From contig JAPTOF010000015.1 of the NCBI GenBank assembly GCA_028554755.1, positions 2,108,001 through 2,172,000 of the forward strand: 64,000 nucleotides of DNA, given 5' to 3'. This document shows, piece after piece, positions 1 to 11,204 of the stretch. This DNA is from Cordia subcordata (lineage: Eukaryota > Streptophyta > Magnoliopsida > Boraginales > Cordiaceae). Below the pieces are notes generated by a model. That model searched no databases and had not been told where the DNA came from. It worked only from the letters and a program-made list of their open reading frames with translations. The stretch's first letter is position 1; each line of letters begins with the position of its first letter. Both the position numbers and the translations under genes were made by a program.

Positions 1-842
1 AGGCATTTAATCAAGCACTTAAACATGAATGAGAAAATAACCATTTGAACAAGAAAATCAAACATGTACATATTCAGCCATTTAATCCCATATCATAAGA
101 GTATATAGCTAACCCATTACATAAGTTAAATCATCCTACATAAATCTGCTCAGTCATAATAAGGGATAGAATGAAAGAGGGTTTATGAAACTTTCCTTTC
201 ATCCTAGCTAATCTTGTACAAGCTCTTGAGCAGCTTGAATCCAAAAGTTGAAACCCCTAAATTCTCTTGATTCAAAGTGATGAAATATGTGAGAGAGTGT
301 GTGTGATGTGGGTGAAGACTAGGGTTAAGTGTGTGTGTGTGTGTGTGATGAGTGTGTAAAAATTCTCTCGAGAATTATTGAAAAGATCCCCTTTTTAAGT
401 CTGAAAATTAGGCTTATATATCAGCTTTTCACGAACTGCCGGTCGACCGGCTGGAGGGGTGGTCAGCTGGCTATTTTGAGCACCTCTCTGGAGTGGTCGA
501 TCGACCTAGTCGGTCGACCGGCTCCTTCTTCTAGGTTGTTCGACTGACTTTCTTCCTCCATTCTTTGTCTTTCCGGCCTCCGATCTTCTCTTTTTGACCT
601 GTACATATCCCATCTTCATCATCTATCATCATTCAATCTCGATCTTAACCCAAAGTTCACCTAAATCATTTAAAACAAGCAATTAGTGTAGCAATTTGTC
701 TCTTAAACTCAATATGTACATTTGTTTATGCTTAAGCCTATTCTTATCAAAAGCATTACACTAATGCATCTTTTTGAGCACTCAATACCCCTTCAACGTA
801 GGCAAATAACAATGCAAATACACACAAAAACACAACACATCA
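1..842 (-). repeat. 3' LTR of Athila element 1, cut by the window edge
   Basis: On the minus strand the LTR opens with TGATGTG at 842 and follows a purine-rich tract at about 847-863. Its order matches the other Athila LTRs in the window (12075, 24914, 36810, 34660): an AT-rich start, a GC-rich palindrome cluster, a TATA-like box, then a conserved block with the words ttgtacaag and agctaggatg. The rest of R and U5 lie outside the window. A TG microsatellite sits at about 329-349. Confidence 0.85.
413..520 (-). promoter_or_regulatory. U3 core of Athila LTR: palindrome cluster and TATA-like box
   Basis: On the minus strand a TATA-like TATATAAG lies at 420-413. Upstream of it are a perfect 14-bp palindrome GCCGGTCGACCGGC (438-451) and a 10-bp palindrome CGGTCGACCG (511-520). 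The same arrangement recurs in the other Athila LTRs here, which suggests a promoter or enhancer module. Function is inferred only from position. Confidence 0.55.
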
Positions 843-2165
843 ATACCCCTAAACCTTCTCCTTGCTTGTCCCCAAGCAAGCCCAATCTTAAGTTTATTTC
901 TAGAGCCAATGCCAAGGGTTATCTAAAGGATTGACTCTCTATCAAAGTTAGTCTGAGAAGCATGAAAGGGGCAATCCTATTGTGGAAAGATCCCGAATCC
1001 TCTTTGGATCTTTGCTTTACTTAGAAGGGGTCTCGTTCTTTGTGGGAATCTCCCAAGTAGCCAAACCATCATGAGCCTAGGATTCTAAGCACGTACTCGG
1101 GATGTTGAGATTTTATGTCCCTTCAACTAACATGTCCTCCGCAACATGCACAAACCCTCAAAGTCATGAAGAGAGAGAATATACAAACACAATGGCTTAC
1201 ACAAGCCTTATTCACATATCTACACAGAGGATAGCATGTGCTAAGTTGATATTGTGTCACTTATGCACTTATTCACAAAACTTTTTGGTGCCCTTTGCTT
1301 TTCCACTTTTTCATTTTTTTTATATATTTTTGCACCTTTGTGCCTTTTTCAATTCAATATTTTTCGGTTTTTCATACTTTGCATTGTATTCATAAAAAGA
1401 AAAGAAAAAGAAAGGCTTTGGCACATAAAAAAGAACCAATCAAGGAAGGGCACTTATATCAACAACCCCTTTTTCAACACTCTTTCCTACCAAGCTATGG
1501 GTTGGCTATATGAGTCATTCTTAAAGGTCCTCATTCCCCACAACTTTGAAGGGCATCCCCTCCAAGACTTAGTTTTCTAACCACTCTATTCATTTCCCCA
1601 CAATGCATCTCATATTCACCAATCAACTGAGTCAATCACAAGGTCAACAAAGAAATAAATGACTCTACATGCATCAAAATTGAAAAATTTTCACCATTTT
1701 TAAGCACACAATGCAATCTACCCTAAACAAAATATATAACAAGATATATAGCAAGAAACCAAACTCCCACACCCCCAAACCTAAACTTTGCTTGTCCTCA
1801 AGCAAATAGATCAAAATACATAAACAAGCAAGTTGGCATTACAAAGTAAGTAAGAGTGGTGGGGATGGGGTAAAAACAAGAGTGACAAGTGGAGAAAGGA
1901 TAGATACAACCTTGCGTCTTCTTCAAAGCTTTCCATGCCAATGATAAATCACCATACTACTAAGCTTGTGACTTACAATTCACAAACACTCACAAAGAAA
2001 ACAAGATTAGTAATATTGCCTATGCATGCTTGCATTGGCATATGCAATAATAAACAATGGTGTATCTTATGGGACAAAGGATCAGGATTCAACACTTTGA
2101 TGTGGGTGAAAGAAACAAGAAGAAGGTAAAAAGGAAAAAAAGTAAAATAAATGCAAAATTACAAA
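843..2165 (-). other. Non-coding spacer between pol and 3' LTR of Athila element 1
   Basis: No protein homology was recognised. The stretch has counterparts in element 2 (24915-25136, 34427-34659, 36295-36809) and, reversed, in element 3 (41380-42415), so it is conserved element sequence rather than host DNA. It contains a pyrimidine/purine-rich block near 1300-1430, two copies of a 'tttgcttgtcctcaagcaa'-type word near 870 and 1790, and the polypurine tract beside the LTR. The open frames here are low-complexity. Confidence 0.75.
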
Positions 2166-2239
2166 ATTAAACCTAGGTTGCCTCTTAGTAGCGTTAACCA
2201 CCATGCTATCAACCGGGCAAACAGCATCTCATCTTCAAC

Positions 2240-3681
2240 TTCCATAGATGGGGTCCTGGAGCATTAAAACCTCTATACGAGCCATGCTCAGATCATATAT
2301 GTGCTTCAGGCATTGCCCATTCACCATCAACCCTCGGCCATCCTTTAGTCTTTGATCTTGACTGCTCCGGAAGGGTAGGCAACCAACACCTCGTATGGAC
2401 CATCCCATCTTGTCTTAAGCTTACCTGGAAAGAGTTTCAATCATGAGTTAAACAACCAAACTTCATCGGAGGGAGAGAATGATTTCTTAATAATGTGTTT
2501 ATGAATTCTCTTCATCCTTTCCTTATAAAGCTTGGCATTCTCATACGCCTCAAATGTAAACTCTTCCAATTCCACTAGCTCTAGCTTTCTTTTCTCACCC
2601 GTACTTGCCAAATCAATATTTAAGGCCTTGATGGCCCAATAAGCTCTATGCTCAAGTTCTACCGGCAAGTGACAAGCTTTCCCATAAACCAATCTATACG
2701 GAGACATACCAATGGGAGTCTTAAAGGTGGTAGGGTAGGCCTACAAAGCATCATTTAGCCTAATAGACCAATCTCTCCTATCGAGCCAAATTGTTTTCTT
2801 TAAAATTTGCTTGATCTCCTTATTAGACACCTTTACTTGTCCACTAGTTTGCAGGTGATAAGGAGTAGCTACCTTATAGGTGATTGAATATCTTCTCAAC
2901 AAGGCCTCTAAAGTCCTATGGCAATAATGCAAACCCCCATCACTAATCAAGACCCTAGGGACTTTAAATCTAGAGAAAATGTTTTCCTTAATGAACCCCT
3001 ATGGTCATTAATGCGTGTGGGAATTGCCTCAACCCATTTGGACACATAATCAACGACCACTAAAATGTATTGGTACCTAAAGAAAGATGGAAATGGACCC
3101 ATGAAATCTATACCTCAAACATCAAATAACTCACATGGAAGAATAGGGGATAAAGGCATCATGTTTCTCCTAGAGATGGACCTAGATTGTTGACATCTAA
3201 AACACTTCTTACAATACTCTTGGACATCCCTAAAAAGCATGGGCCAAAATAATCCACATTGCAAGACTTTCGCGGTCGTCTTCTTCCTACTAAAATGACC
3301 CCCACACCCCTCATCATGACAAATGCTCAAAACACTCTTAAACTCGTCGTCGGGCACACACTGGCGAATCATTTGATCCACAAATACTTTAAAAAGATAA
3401 GGATCCTCCCAAAAGAGATGCCTAACTTGTGCTAGGAACCTATCTTTTTCTCTCTTCTCCCAATGTGAAGGAAAACACCCTGTGGCAAGATAATTGACAA
3501 TATGAGCAAACCAAGGTGTGTGATGAGAGATGGCAAACAATTGCTTATTGGGGAATGAATCATGAAAAGGAGATGGTTCACTAGAAGACTTGCTAACAAG
3601 ATGGGAAAGATGATCTGTAACTAAATTTTCTCTACCCTTCTTATATCGAATTTCGATGTCAAACTCTTGAAGGAGGAGCAA
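2240..3681 (-). pseudogene. Athila integrase (zinc-binding domain, catalytic core, C-terminus), broken
   Basis: Integrase inserts the retrotransposon cDNA into the chromosome. The block at 3681-3115 has the end of RNase H and its linker, then the HHCC zinc-binding domain (the second cysteine pair reads CKKCFRCQQ). The core follows with a first catalytic Asp in GIDFMGP near 3110 and a second in ISDGG near 2945. The third catalytic residue, a Glu expected in the GQVE context, is Lys here (GQVKVSN near 2840). A further block at 2707-2441 ([10 protein letters not shown]) and the fragment ending near 2240 complete the C-terminus. Stops at about 3113, 2740 and 2440 split the frame. The catalytic substitution and the stops indicate a dead enzyme. 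Confidence 0.85.
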
Positions 3682-3685
3682 CCAC

Positions 3686-5022
3686 CTAATTCAAGCGGGG
3701 CTTAGACTCTTTCTTAGACAACAAATACTTCAATGCCGCATGATCGGTGTAGACAATCGCTTTAGATCCTAAGACGTATGACCTAAACTTGTCAAGGGAG
3801 AAGACTATTGCTAGAAGCTCTTTTTCCATGGTGGTATGATTCTTTTGGGCTTCATCAAGAGTCTTGCTAGCATAGTACACAACATGGGGCAACTTGTCCT
3901 TTCTTTAACCTAAAACAGCTCTTATCACATAATCGGATGCATTGCACATAACCTTAAATGGGAGACTGTAGTTAGGTGGTTGGATAACCGGGGATGTAGG
4001 CAATAAGGATTTAAGCCTATTGAAAGCCCTAACACACTTATCATCAAGGATAAAAGGGACATCTTATGCTAAGAGCCTAGATAAAGGACGTGCAATATGG
4101 CTAAAATCCTTAATGAATTTATGGTAGAATCTTGCATGTCTTCGAAAATATCTAATATCCTTGACACACTTAGGAACAGGGAACTTCTCAATCAATTCTA
4201 CCTTAGTTAGGTCAACATGAATACCACTAGATGAAACTATATGACCCAACATTATCCCTCTTTGCACCATGAAGTAGGATTTCTCCCAACTCAACACTAG
4301 ATTCTTCTCTATACATTGGTCTAAGACTCAAGAGAGGTGACTCAAGCACTCATCAAAACTATCACCAAAGACTGAGAAATCATCCATGAATATCTCTAAA
4401 TGCCTCTTAATCATGTCACTAAAAATGACCATCATACACCTCTCGAAAGTCGCTAGGGCATTACAAAGACCAAAGGGCATTCTCCTATAAGCAAAAGTGG
4501 CATAGGGACAAGTAAAGGTGGTCTTCTCCTAGTCTTTGAAAAACACGAGGATTTGATTATAACCCGAATAGCCATCTAGAAAACAATAGTAGCTATGCCC
4601 AGCTACTCTATCTAAGATTTGGTCTAGAAAAGACAATGGAAATGATCTTTCCTAGTTTTGGAGTTGACCTTCCTATAATCAATACAAATTCTCCATCATA
4701 TGGAAGTGCGTGTGGGGATAAGCTCTCCTCTCTCACTCTCAACAACCGTGATCCTAGACTTCTTAGGGATGACTTGAATCAGGCTAACCTACTTACTATC
4801 AAAGATCAGATAAATGATGCATGCATTTAAAAGCTTAATAACCTTTTCCTTAACTACTTCGCTCATGTGTGGGTTTAGCCTCCTTTATATCTCCCTAGAA
4901 GAAATGGCTCCATCCTCAAGGTGAATACGATGCATGCGAACTGAGGGTCTATGCCTCTCAAATCATCAATTTTCTACCCTATTGCCTTCCTATGTTTTCT
5001 AAGAACCTCTAAGAGACGCCTC
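3686..5022 (-). pseudogene. Athila reverse transcriptase and RNase H, broken
   Basis: The enzyme would copy element RNA into cDNA in virus-like particles. In order on the minus strand: a pre-RT segment (5020-4700), palm motifs FLDGYSGYNQI near 4600 and RRMPFGLCNA near 4480, the catalytic IFMDDFSVFG near 4385, then VLSWEKSYFMVQRGIMLGH and RFYHKFIKDFS (4297-4064). RNase H (3892-3686) keeps [10 protein letters not shown], a Glu in KELLAIVF and the Asp of TDHAALKYL. The MDD catalytic pair survives, but the fragments lie in different frames with many stops, so no intact product is possible. The similarity is to Athila RT by remembered family motifs, not by a search. Confidence 0.85.
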
Positions 5023-6785
5023 TCGTGCTCACTAGAAAGATCGGAAGCTATAATGACCGGAAGGGTCTTACTAGGGCCTAGGAATGCATACTTCAAATGA
5101 TCAGGAAGGGATTGAGCTCTAAAGAAGGGCTAGGCTCAACCAAAGGGGACTCAACCTCAACATCATCAATGCGGACATCACTAAAATCAAGACTAGAAGG
5201 ATTAACCTCAAGTGACTTATCAATCAAAGGGCTCTCAATCAAGGAAGTAAAAGCTACACATTATCAAATCTAGACAACAATTCCTCAGATTTCCTCAATT
5301 CTTTTCCACCGGTCATAGTCCTCTCTACAAGGTCCTCGACACACATGAATCAATCATATCCACCCTAAAGCACTCTTCTCTATCATCTCCTCCTCTTATA
5401 CTAGCTCTATCCACCACCTCAGCAACATTCATGGTAGACCTCAAATTCCCAAATTTCATCCCTAATAATCTCGACCTACAATGAATAATGGCATCTGTGG
5501 TGGCAAGGAAGGGGTAACCTAGAAAAATGGGTATAGAATGTCTGGAGTCATGTCCCAAATCCATATCTAACACTATGAAGTCAACAAGGTACACAAACTC
5601 ATCTACCTAGTCTATAACGTCCTCTATCACACCTCTAGGTCTATGCTCAGACCTATCAACTAGTTGAAGAGTAGCATGCATAGGGGATAACTCACCTAGA
5701 CCTAGCTACTGATAGATAGAGTAGGGAATGAGATTCACGCTAGACCTTAAATCTAACAAGGCGAGATCAATCTGGGTCTCTCAAATCCTACAAGAAATAG
5801 TGAAGGCTCCGGGGTCACTCATCTTGGGTAAAAGGCCCAAAGTACAAATACTACTCACCTTTTCCATAAGTCTCACCTTCTTAGGAATGTTCAATGACCT
5901 ACGTCTCCTTGTATAAAGATCCTTAAAGAACTTAGAATAAGAGGGGATTGAAAGGATCGCATCTATCAAAGAAAGATTGACCTTAAGGTCTTTAAGATGC
6001 TCTAAAACCTTGAAAAACCTAGAGTCCTCATTAGGTGTAGGCCTTTCTAAAATGGATAGAAAGGGAACTCTAGGCTCAACACCTCTAGATAAATGGGAAT
6101 CATCAATGGGCTTTTTTCTCTCCCGATGTGGGCGGGAAGTACTGTTCTCTCCATGGTCTCTAGTAGGCTTATCTCTCTCAACAGGACCCTCTCTAGAATT
6201 TCCTCCAACAGGGCTACTATGTGGTGCTCTAGACTCAGAAGGACCACTAGGTACAGGTACTGCAAAGTCAATTCCTACCTGATTATCCACTATCCTACCA
6301 CTCCTAAGAATGGTGGCAGCCTTAGCCTAGGCCTAAGGGGGATACGTAGTATTGATGGAGTAATAGGACTGGACTCTAGTGTTCACCTCTGGTTAAGAAG
6401 GCAATTTCCTGAGGGTCTCTAGCATTCAACTGTGTAGCAATCTATCCCAACTGTGTCTTAAACCTAGCCATCTCTTACTTATTATCAGCTAACTCCTGCT
6501 GCTGACTAACTAATGCCTATTGCTGATTCTGAATAAACTGCATTAACTTTATTACATCATTACTAGGAGTCTGGCTACTAGAGAGAGTAGGTAAAGCCTT
6601 AGATTGAGAGCACTAGTGAGATAGGGCTGATTAACATGATGGAAACCTGGGGAATATTGAGGATGGGGTCACTACTGAAGGGGAACCTGAGGATACAAAC
6701 TAGACTTATACTGGCCATGTCTCCGAGAAAATTTTAGGTTATCCCTCTAACTTGGATTGTATGTGTTCAAGTATGGATTATACTC
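5023..6785 (-). pseudogene. Athila gag C-terminus, linker and aspartic protease, copy A
   Basis: The protease would cut the gag-pol polyprotein. From 6785 downward the block runs through the Pro/Gln-rich gag tail, the linker at 6290-5781 (FKVLEHLKDLKVNL, IPSYSKFFKDL) and the protease loop, then a region before RT rich in acidic residues. The catalytic loop reads DLRSSVNLIP near 5750, whereas copy B has DLGSSVNLIP. The Gly to Arg change falls in the active-site turn. The copy aligns with 7664-9413 for about 1.75 kb at roughly 90% identity in the stretches compared by eye. Confidence 0.8.
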
Positions 6786-7663
6786 ACGAGAATAACCTTG
6801 TGTGGTGTACACTTGCGCTTTCATGAATTCAGGAAATTAAGATGCTAAAGGGCAAGCTATAGTCTCATGAGATGACTCGAAACACAATGCGCAAACTTCA
6901 ACAACTAAAGGGGCGGAGGAAGAACTTATAGAACTAGTCCTATGACCTTGGGATAAAAGAGACAAAGAAATGAATTGATCTAGCTTATTCGTCAAAGCCT
7001 CAACCTTAGCGGGTAAATCTAAAGAAACTCCAACCTTACTAACACTTCTCTTGTTGCCTTCCCGACAAGACCTTTCGATGGAGAAATTTTGGAAAGAATT
7101 TTTAGCCATCATTTCTATTTTCTCCCATGCCTCAGTTGGTCTCAAAAGATAAAAGCCACCACCAGAGGCGACATTGACCATCATCTTATTTTGTTCATTT
7201 AAGCCTCGAAAAAAGTATTGCATTAGGTCATGATTGCCGTACCCATGGCATGGACATTCTCTAAAAAGATCCTTGAACCTCTCCTAAGCCTCATGAAAGG
7301 TTTCTAGATCATGTTGGGAGAAAGTCATAATGTCCATGGGATAAAATTTTTGAAAGAACTTAAATTGAAGCTTGGCCCATGTAGTAATGCAACCATTAGA
7401 TAAGGAATGCAGCCAAGCCGTAGCCTTGTCCTTAAGAGAGAAAGGAAACAATCTTAGAAGTATAACCTTTTGAGAGACATTGGGGACATAGAGAGTGGAA
7501 CTCATCTCAACAAAATCAGTAATATTCTCTAGAGGTCTCTCATTGCTTCTCCTGTGTAAAGAAGGAAGCATGGCCAATATATTAGGCTTAATCTCGAAGT
7601 TCGTCTCCCCCAAACCCAGAATTTGAATAGCCAAATTAGGCTCAAAGGCTTCAGGGAGAAAAA
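6786..7663 (-). pseudogene. Athila gag: capsid-like domain and CCHC zinc knuckle
   Basis: Gag forms the virus-like particle and binds element RNA. The capsid-like part (7634-7284) carries LRLFPFSLKDKATAWLHSL and FFQKFYP, typical of plant gypsy gag. The next part (7223-6837) starts with QYFFRGLNEQNKMMV and ends in a CX2CX4HX4C knuckle, CALCFESSHETIAC, near 6890-6850. A stop near 7280 separates the two parts. It sits directly downstream of duplicate copy B, an abnormal position because copy B encodes the protease that should follow it. Confidence 0.8.
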
Positions 7664-9413
7664 TTGCTCACTAGAAAGATCAGAAGCTATAATAACCAGA
7701 AGGGTCCCACTAGGGCCTAGGAATGCATACTTCAAATGATCGGGAAGGGGTTTAAGCTCTAAAGATGGGCTAGACTCAACCAACGGGGACTCAACCTCAA
7801 CATCATTGATGGGAACATCACTAGAATCAAGACTAGAAGGATTAACCTCAAGTGACTTATCAATCAAAGGGCTCTCAATTGAGAGAGTATAAGCTACACA
7901 TTTCCGCTCTAAGGTGTTTAAATCAAAGCTAGACAACAATTTCTTAAATTTCCTCAAATCTTCTCTATCAGTCATAGCTCTCTCTACAAAGTCCTCAACA
8001 CAAGAATCAATTATGTCAACCCTAAAGCACTCTTCTCCATCCTCTTCTCCTATACTAGCCCTATTCACCACCTCGGCAACCTTCATAGTGGACCTCAAAT
8101 TCCAAATTTCATCTCTAATACACCCGACCTACAATGAATAATGATATCTGCAGTGGCAGTGAAGAGGTGACCTAAAAGAACGGGTTTAGAATGTCTAGAG
8201 TCATGTGCTAAATCCATGTCTAACACTATAAAGTCAACAGGGTACATGAACTCGCCTACTTGGACCATCACATCCTCTATCACACCCTTTAGGTCTATGC
8301 TCAGATCTATTAGCTAGCTAAATAGTAACATGTGTAGGGGATAACTCACCTAGACCTAGCTGTTGATAGACGGAGTCGGGAATGAGATTCACACTGGACC
8401 CTAAATCTAACAAGGTGTGATCAATCTGGACCTTTCTAATCTTACAAGGAATGGTGAAAGCTCTGGGGCCACTCATTTTGGCCGAGAGGCCCAAAGTATA
8501 AATACTACTCACCTTCTTCGTAAGCCTCACCTTCTTAAGAATGTTCGATGACCTACGCTTCCTTGTACAAAGATCCTTAAAGAACTTAGAATAGGAGGGA
8601 ATGGAAAGGATGACATCTATCAAAGGAAGATTGACCATAAGGTCCTTAAAATGCTCTAAAATCTTGAAAAACTTAGAATCTTCACTAGGTACAGGCCTCT
8701 CTAAGGCGGATGGGAAGGGAACTCTAGGTGCAACACCTCTAGACATATGAGAATCATCAATAAGCTCTTTTCCCTCCTGATGAGGGAGGGAAGTACTACT
8801 CTTTCCATAGTCTCTAGTAGGCTCAACTCTCTCAACAGGATCCTCTTTAGAATCCCTCTCAATAGGGCTATTATGTGGCTTTCTAGACTCGGATGAACTA
8901 CTAGGTGCAGGCATTGCAAAGTCAACTCCTACCCTATTATCCACTACCCTACCACTCCTAAGAGTAGTGACGGCCTTAGCCTGGGCCTAAGAAGGATAAG
9001 TGGTATCGGTGGAGGAACAGGACTGGACTCTAGGGTTCATCTCTAGTTGAGAAGGCAATTTCCCTAGGTCTCTAGCGCTTAACTGATTAGCAATATGTCC
9101 CAACTGTGCCTCAAACCTCGCCATTTGCTAACTATTTTCTACTAATTCCTGCTATTGGTTCTGAATGAATTGCATTATTTTTCATCATGTCATTACTAGG
9201 AGGCTGGCTACTAGAAGGAGTAGGTAAAGCCTGAGGTTGAAGAGTACTAGTGAGACGGGGCTGATTAAGATGATAGAAACCTGGGAGTTGTTGAGGACAG
9301 GGTCGCTGCTGGGATGGAGCTTGGGCATTTGAACTAGACTCGTGTTGACCTTGCCTCCAAGAAAATTTTGGTTTGTCCCTCCAATCTGGATTGTATGTGT
9401 TCGAGTATGGATT
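7664..9413 (-). pseudogene. Second copy (B) of Athila gag C-terminus/protease region
   Basis: This block repeats 5023-6785 in the same orientation. It shows the gag tail with NPDWRDKPKFSWR near 9390, TLRSGRVVDNRVGVDFA near 8940, the linker FKILEHFKDLMVNLPLIDVILSI, and a protease loop DLGSSVNLIP near 8400 that keeps the glycine lost in copy A. It ends at about 7664, just before RT would begin, and gag N-terminal sequence follows. This is the arrangement expected from a 2.6-kb tandem duplication of gag-protease whose outer part was lost at 9413. Stops at 8315, 8280 and elsewhere make it non-coding. Confidence 0.8.
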
Positions 9414-9425
9414 ATCTTACCTAAG

Positions 9426-9965
9426 AAATCTCACCCAAGTGCCGTGAAAAGGATATTTTGTTATTTTAAAGGAACATCTAACCTTGGTTTATGGTATTCA
9501 AAAGAAACATCTAGAGTTAATAGGGTATTCGGTGTGGACTTTGTTGCATGCAAAGTGGATAGAAAGAATACAAATGAGAGTAATCAATTTCTTAGACAAA
9601 TTTCTTGGTTAAATCGAAAACAAAATAATGTTGTAACATCCATAGCCAAAGCCGAATACATTGCCACATGTAATTGTGTTGCTCAAATTTTTTGGATGAA
9701 ACAAAATCTGCCTGACTATGGTCTTAATTTTTATAATACTCTTGTTTATTGTGATAATATTAGTACCACAAATTTAACTCATAATCCAATTCAACATTCA
9801 CAAACTAAGCATATTGGGATTAGATGTCATTTCATTTGTGATCGTATGCTCAAAGGTGATATTAGTCTTGAATTTGTGTGTATGAATAATCAATTGGTTG
9901 ATATTTTTACTAAGCCCTTGCATAAAGATAGATTTTGCATGATTAGAGGAATTTGGAATGCTTGA
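9426..9965 (+). pseudogene. copia RNase H domain and pol C-terminus (SIRE-like)
   Basis: RNase H degrades the RNA strand during reverse transcription. The frame reads AVKRIFCYFKGTSNLGLWY, then a first Asp in GVDFVACKVDRK, the Glu region KAEYIATCNCVAQIFWMKQ, the Asp of VYCDN and the pol end QLVDIFTKPLHKDRF. About 178 codons are uninterrupted to the TGA at 9963, but everything upstream of RNase H is missing and the frame runs backwards into unrelated gypsy DNA. Several conserved positions are changed; for example the usual STAEAEY reads SIAKAEY. It is a remnant, not a gene. Confidence 0.8.
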
Positions 9966-11204
9966 ACTTGATTGAATGTTTTTTTATGCTTAAATGTGTA
10001 TATGAATGTGATTTTGAGTGATTTGAATAAACCTTGCTTGAGTTTTGTTGCTTTGACATGAAATTATATGGGTTGAAGTGAGTATGTTTGGTTATTTATA
10101 AGTGCATTGCATGTGCATTCATGAAAAGCTTTGAAAAACTACATTTTTTCCAAAAATGGGTGACCGCTCATTAGGTTCAGGTACTAGAAAACTTTTTGAA
10201 AATTCACTGACGGAAGAGCTATTTTTGTACTGAGCACGACTTGGATTGTACCAAGTGACCAGAAGCCATGTTGGTTAAAAAGAAAAAGACAACTTTTCAA
10301 ATTATTATTTTACTCTAACCCCTATTCATTCCTTTCATATGTTATTTTCTCTCGAAAACTCTCCTTCAAGCTCAAAATCCTTCCAACCAAAACTATTTTT
10401 CTCTCTAAAATATTCAAACTCTTATTTAAAACTCTATCTTTCCAGTATTATTCTTCTAAATCATGGATGGGAATACACCTGCATGGAGAAGTTGTGGACT
10501 AAGGGAAGCAAAAATAAGAGCCAAGAAAGCAGTACGTGATCACCCAAAGAACCAAAAATAATTGTAATCAATGATTATCTAGTTGATGAAGCTCCCAAGC
10601 AAGAAAACAAAGCAAAGAAGGCTATCAAAGAAGAAAAAGAGGAAGAGGCTATTTACAAACTTTTTCCCATAGTGCTTTTACTCATGGTTTTGCGCTAAAA
10701 CTCCTTTATTAGTCTATATTATCATATTCTTCTAGTCATAAAACTTCATTATTGAGTAGCATGTTTTACACTATTCTTACATGTCCATAAAAATCTTTTG
10801 AACCTTTTCTTAGGATTTACTTTCATGGATTATTAGGGGTGGATGTTTGAATACTTTGAATGTTTTCTCTTAAGTGTTTAATCTTACTTTCATAATTTTG
10901 TCTTGATATTATTTGTTTTGATGATGCCAAAAGGGGAAAAAAAATAGAGTATGTGTGATGTATTTGCATTATGTTGGCATAAGTGATGTATATGCATTGT
11001 ATTGACATATACTTGTGTGGATTGAACATGATATAAAAGCTTGTAAAATATACCTGGTAGAATATGTACATATTAAGGGGAAGTTAAATACTCCATTTGA
11101 TCTTAATTGTTGATAGCATACATTCAGGGGGAGTTCTTACTTGTTCATCGCTACATTCATTTTTAAATCACATATAGATTTGTCATCATCAAAAAAGGAG
11201 AGAT
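9966..11204 (+). other. Post-pol region and polypurine tract of the SIRE-like element
   Basis: Autonomous SIRE elements carry an extra envelope-like ORF after pol. Here only a 32-codon frame (10463-10561, starting MDGNTPAWRS, Lys/Arg-rich) sits at that position, followed by more charged but broken sequence to about 10670, so an eroded remnant of that ORF is possible. From 10920 a non-coding zone has 'gatgatgccaaaagggg' and 'cattcagggggag' blocks. The purine tract at 11191-11203 (aaaaaaggagaga) abuts the LTR and would prime plus-strand DNA. Confidence 0.55.

Larger units (their letters stand above)
1..9413 (-). mobile_element. Defective Ty3/gypsy retrotransposon, Athila clade (element 1)
   Basis: Reading the minus strand from 9413 down, the order is gag C-terminus/protease (extra copy), gag N-terminus with zinc knuckle, gag C-terminus/protease, reverse transcriptase, RNase H, integrase, a long non-coding stretch and the 3' LTR, which leaves the window at base 1. 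The gag-pro-RT-RNaseH-INT order defines Ty3/gypsy. The gag motif KDKATAWLHSL, the sequence TLRSGRVVDN between gag and protease, and the long spacer before the 3' LTR fit the Athila clade. No 5' LTR is present: the element stops at about 9413 where a copia fragment begins. All coding blocks carry stops and frameshifts, so it cannot encode its own proteins. Confidence 0.9.

Noticed and set aside
1102..1580. Overlapping frames rich in Phe and Leu
   Set aside because: They are low-complexity translations of the pyrimidine-rich spacer block conserved in all three Athila elements.
5728..6422. Several plus-strand frames of 60-110 codons opposite the Athila protease region
   Set aside because: They are antisense shadows of the gag/protease coding sequence, which has clear family motifs on the minus strand.
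9966..10700. A full envelope-like ORF of a SIRE element
   Set aside because: Only a 32-codon frame and fragments remain; no signal peptide or membrane segment can be read, so only a possible remnant is noted.
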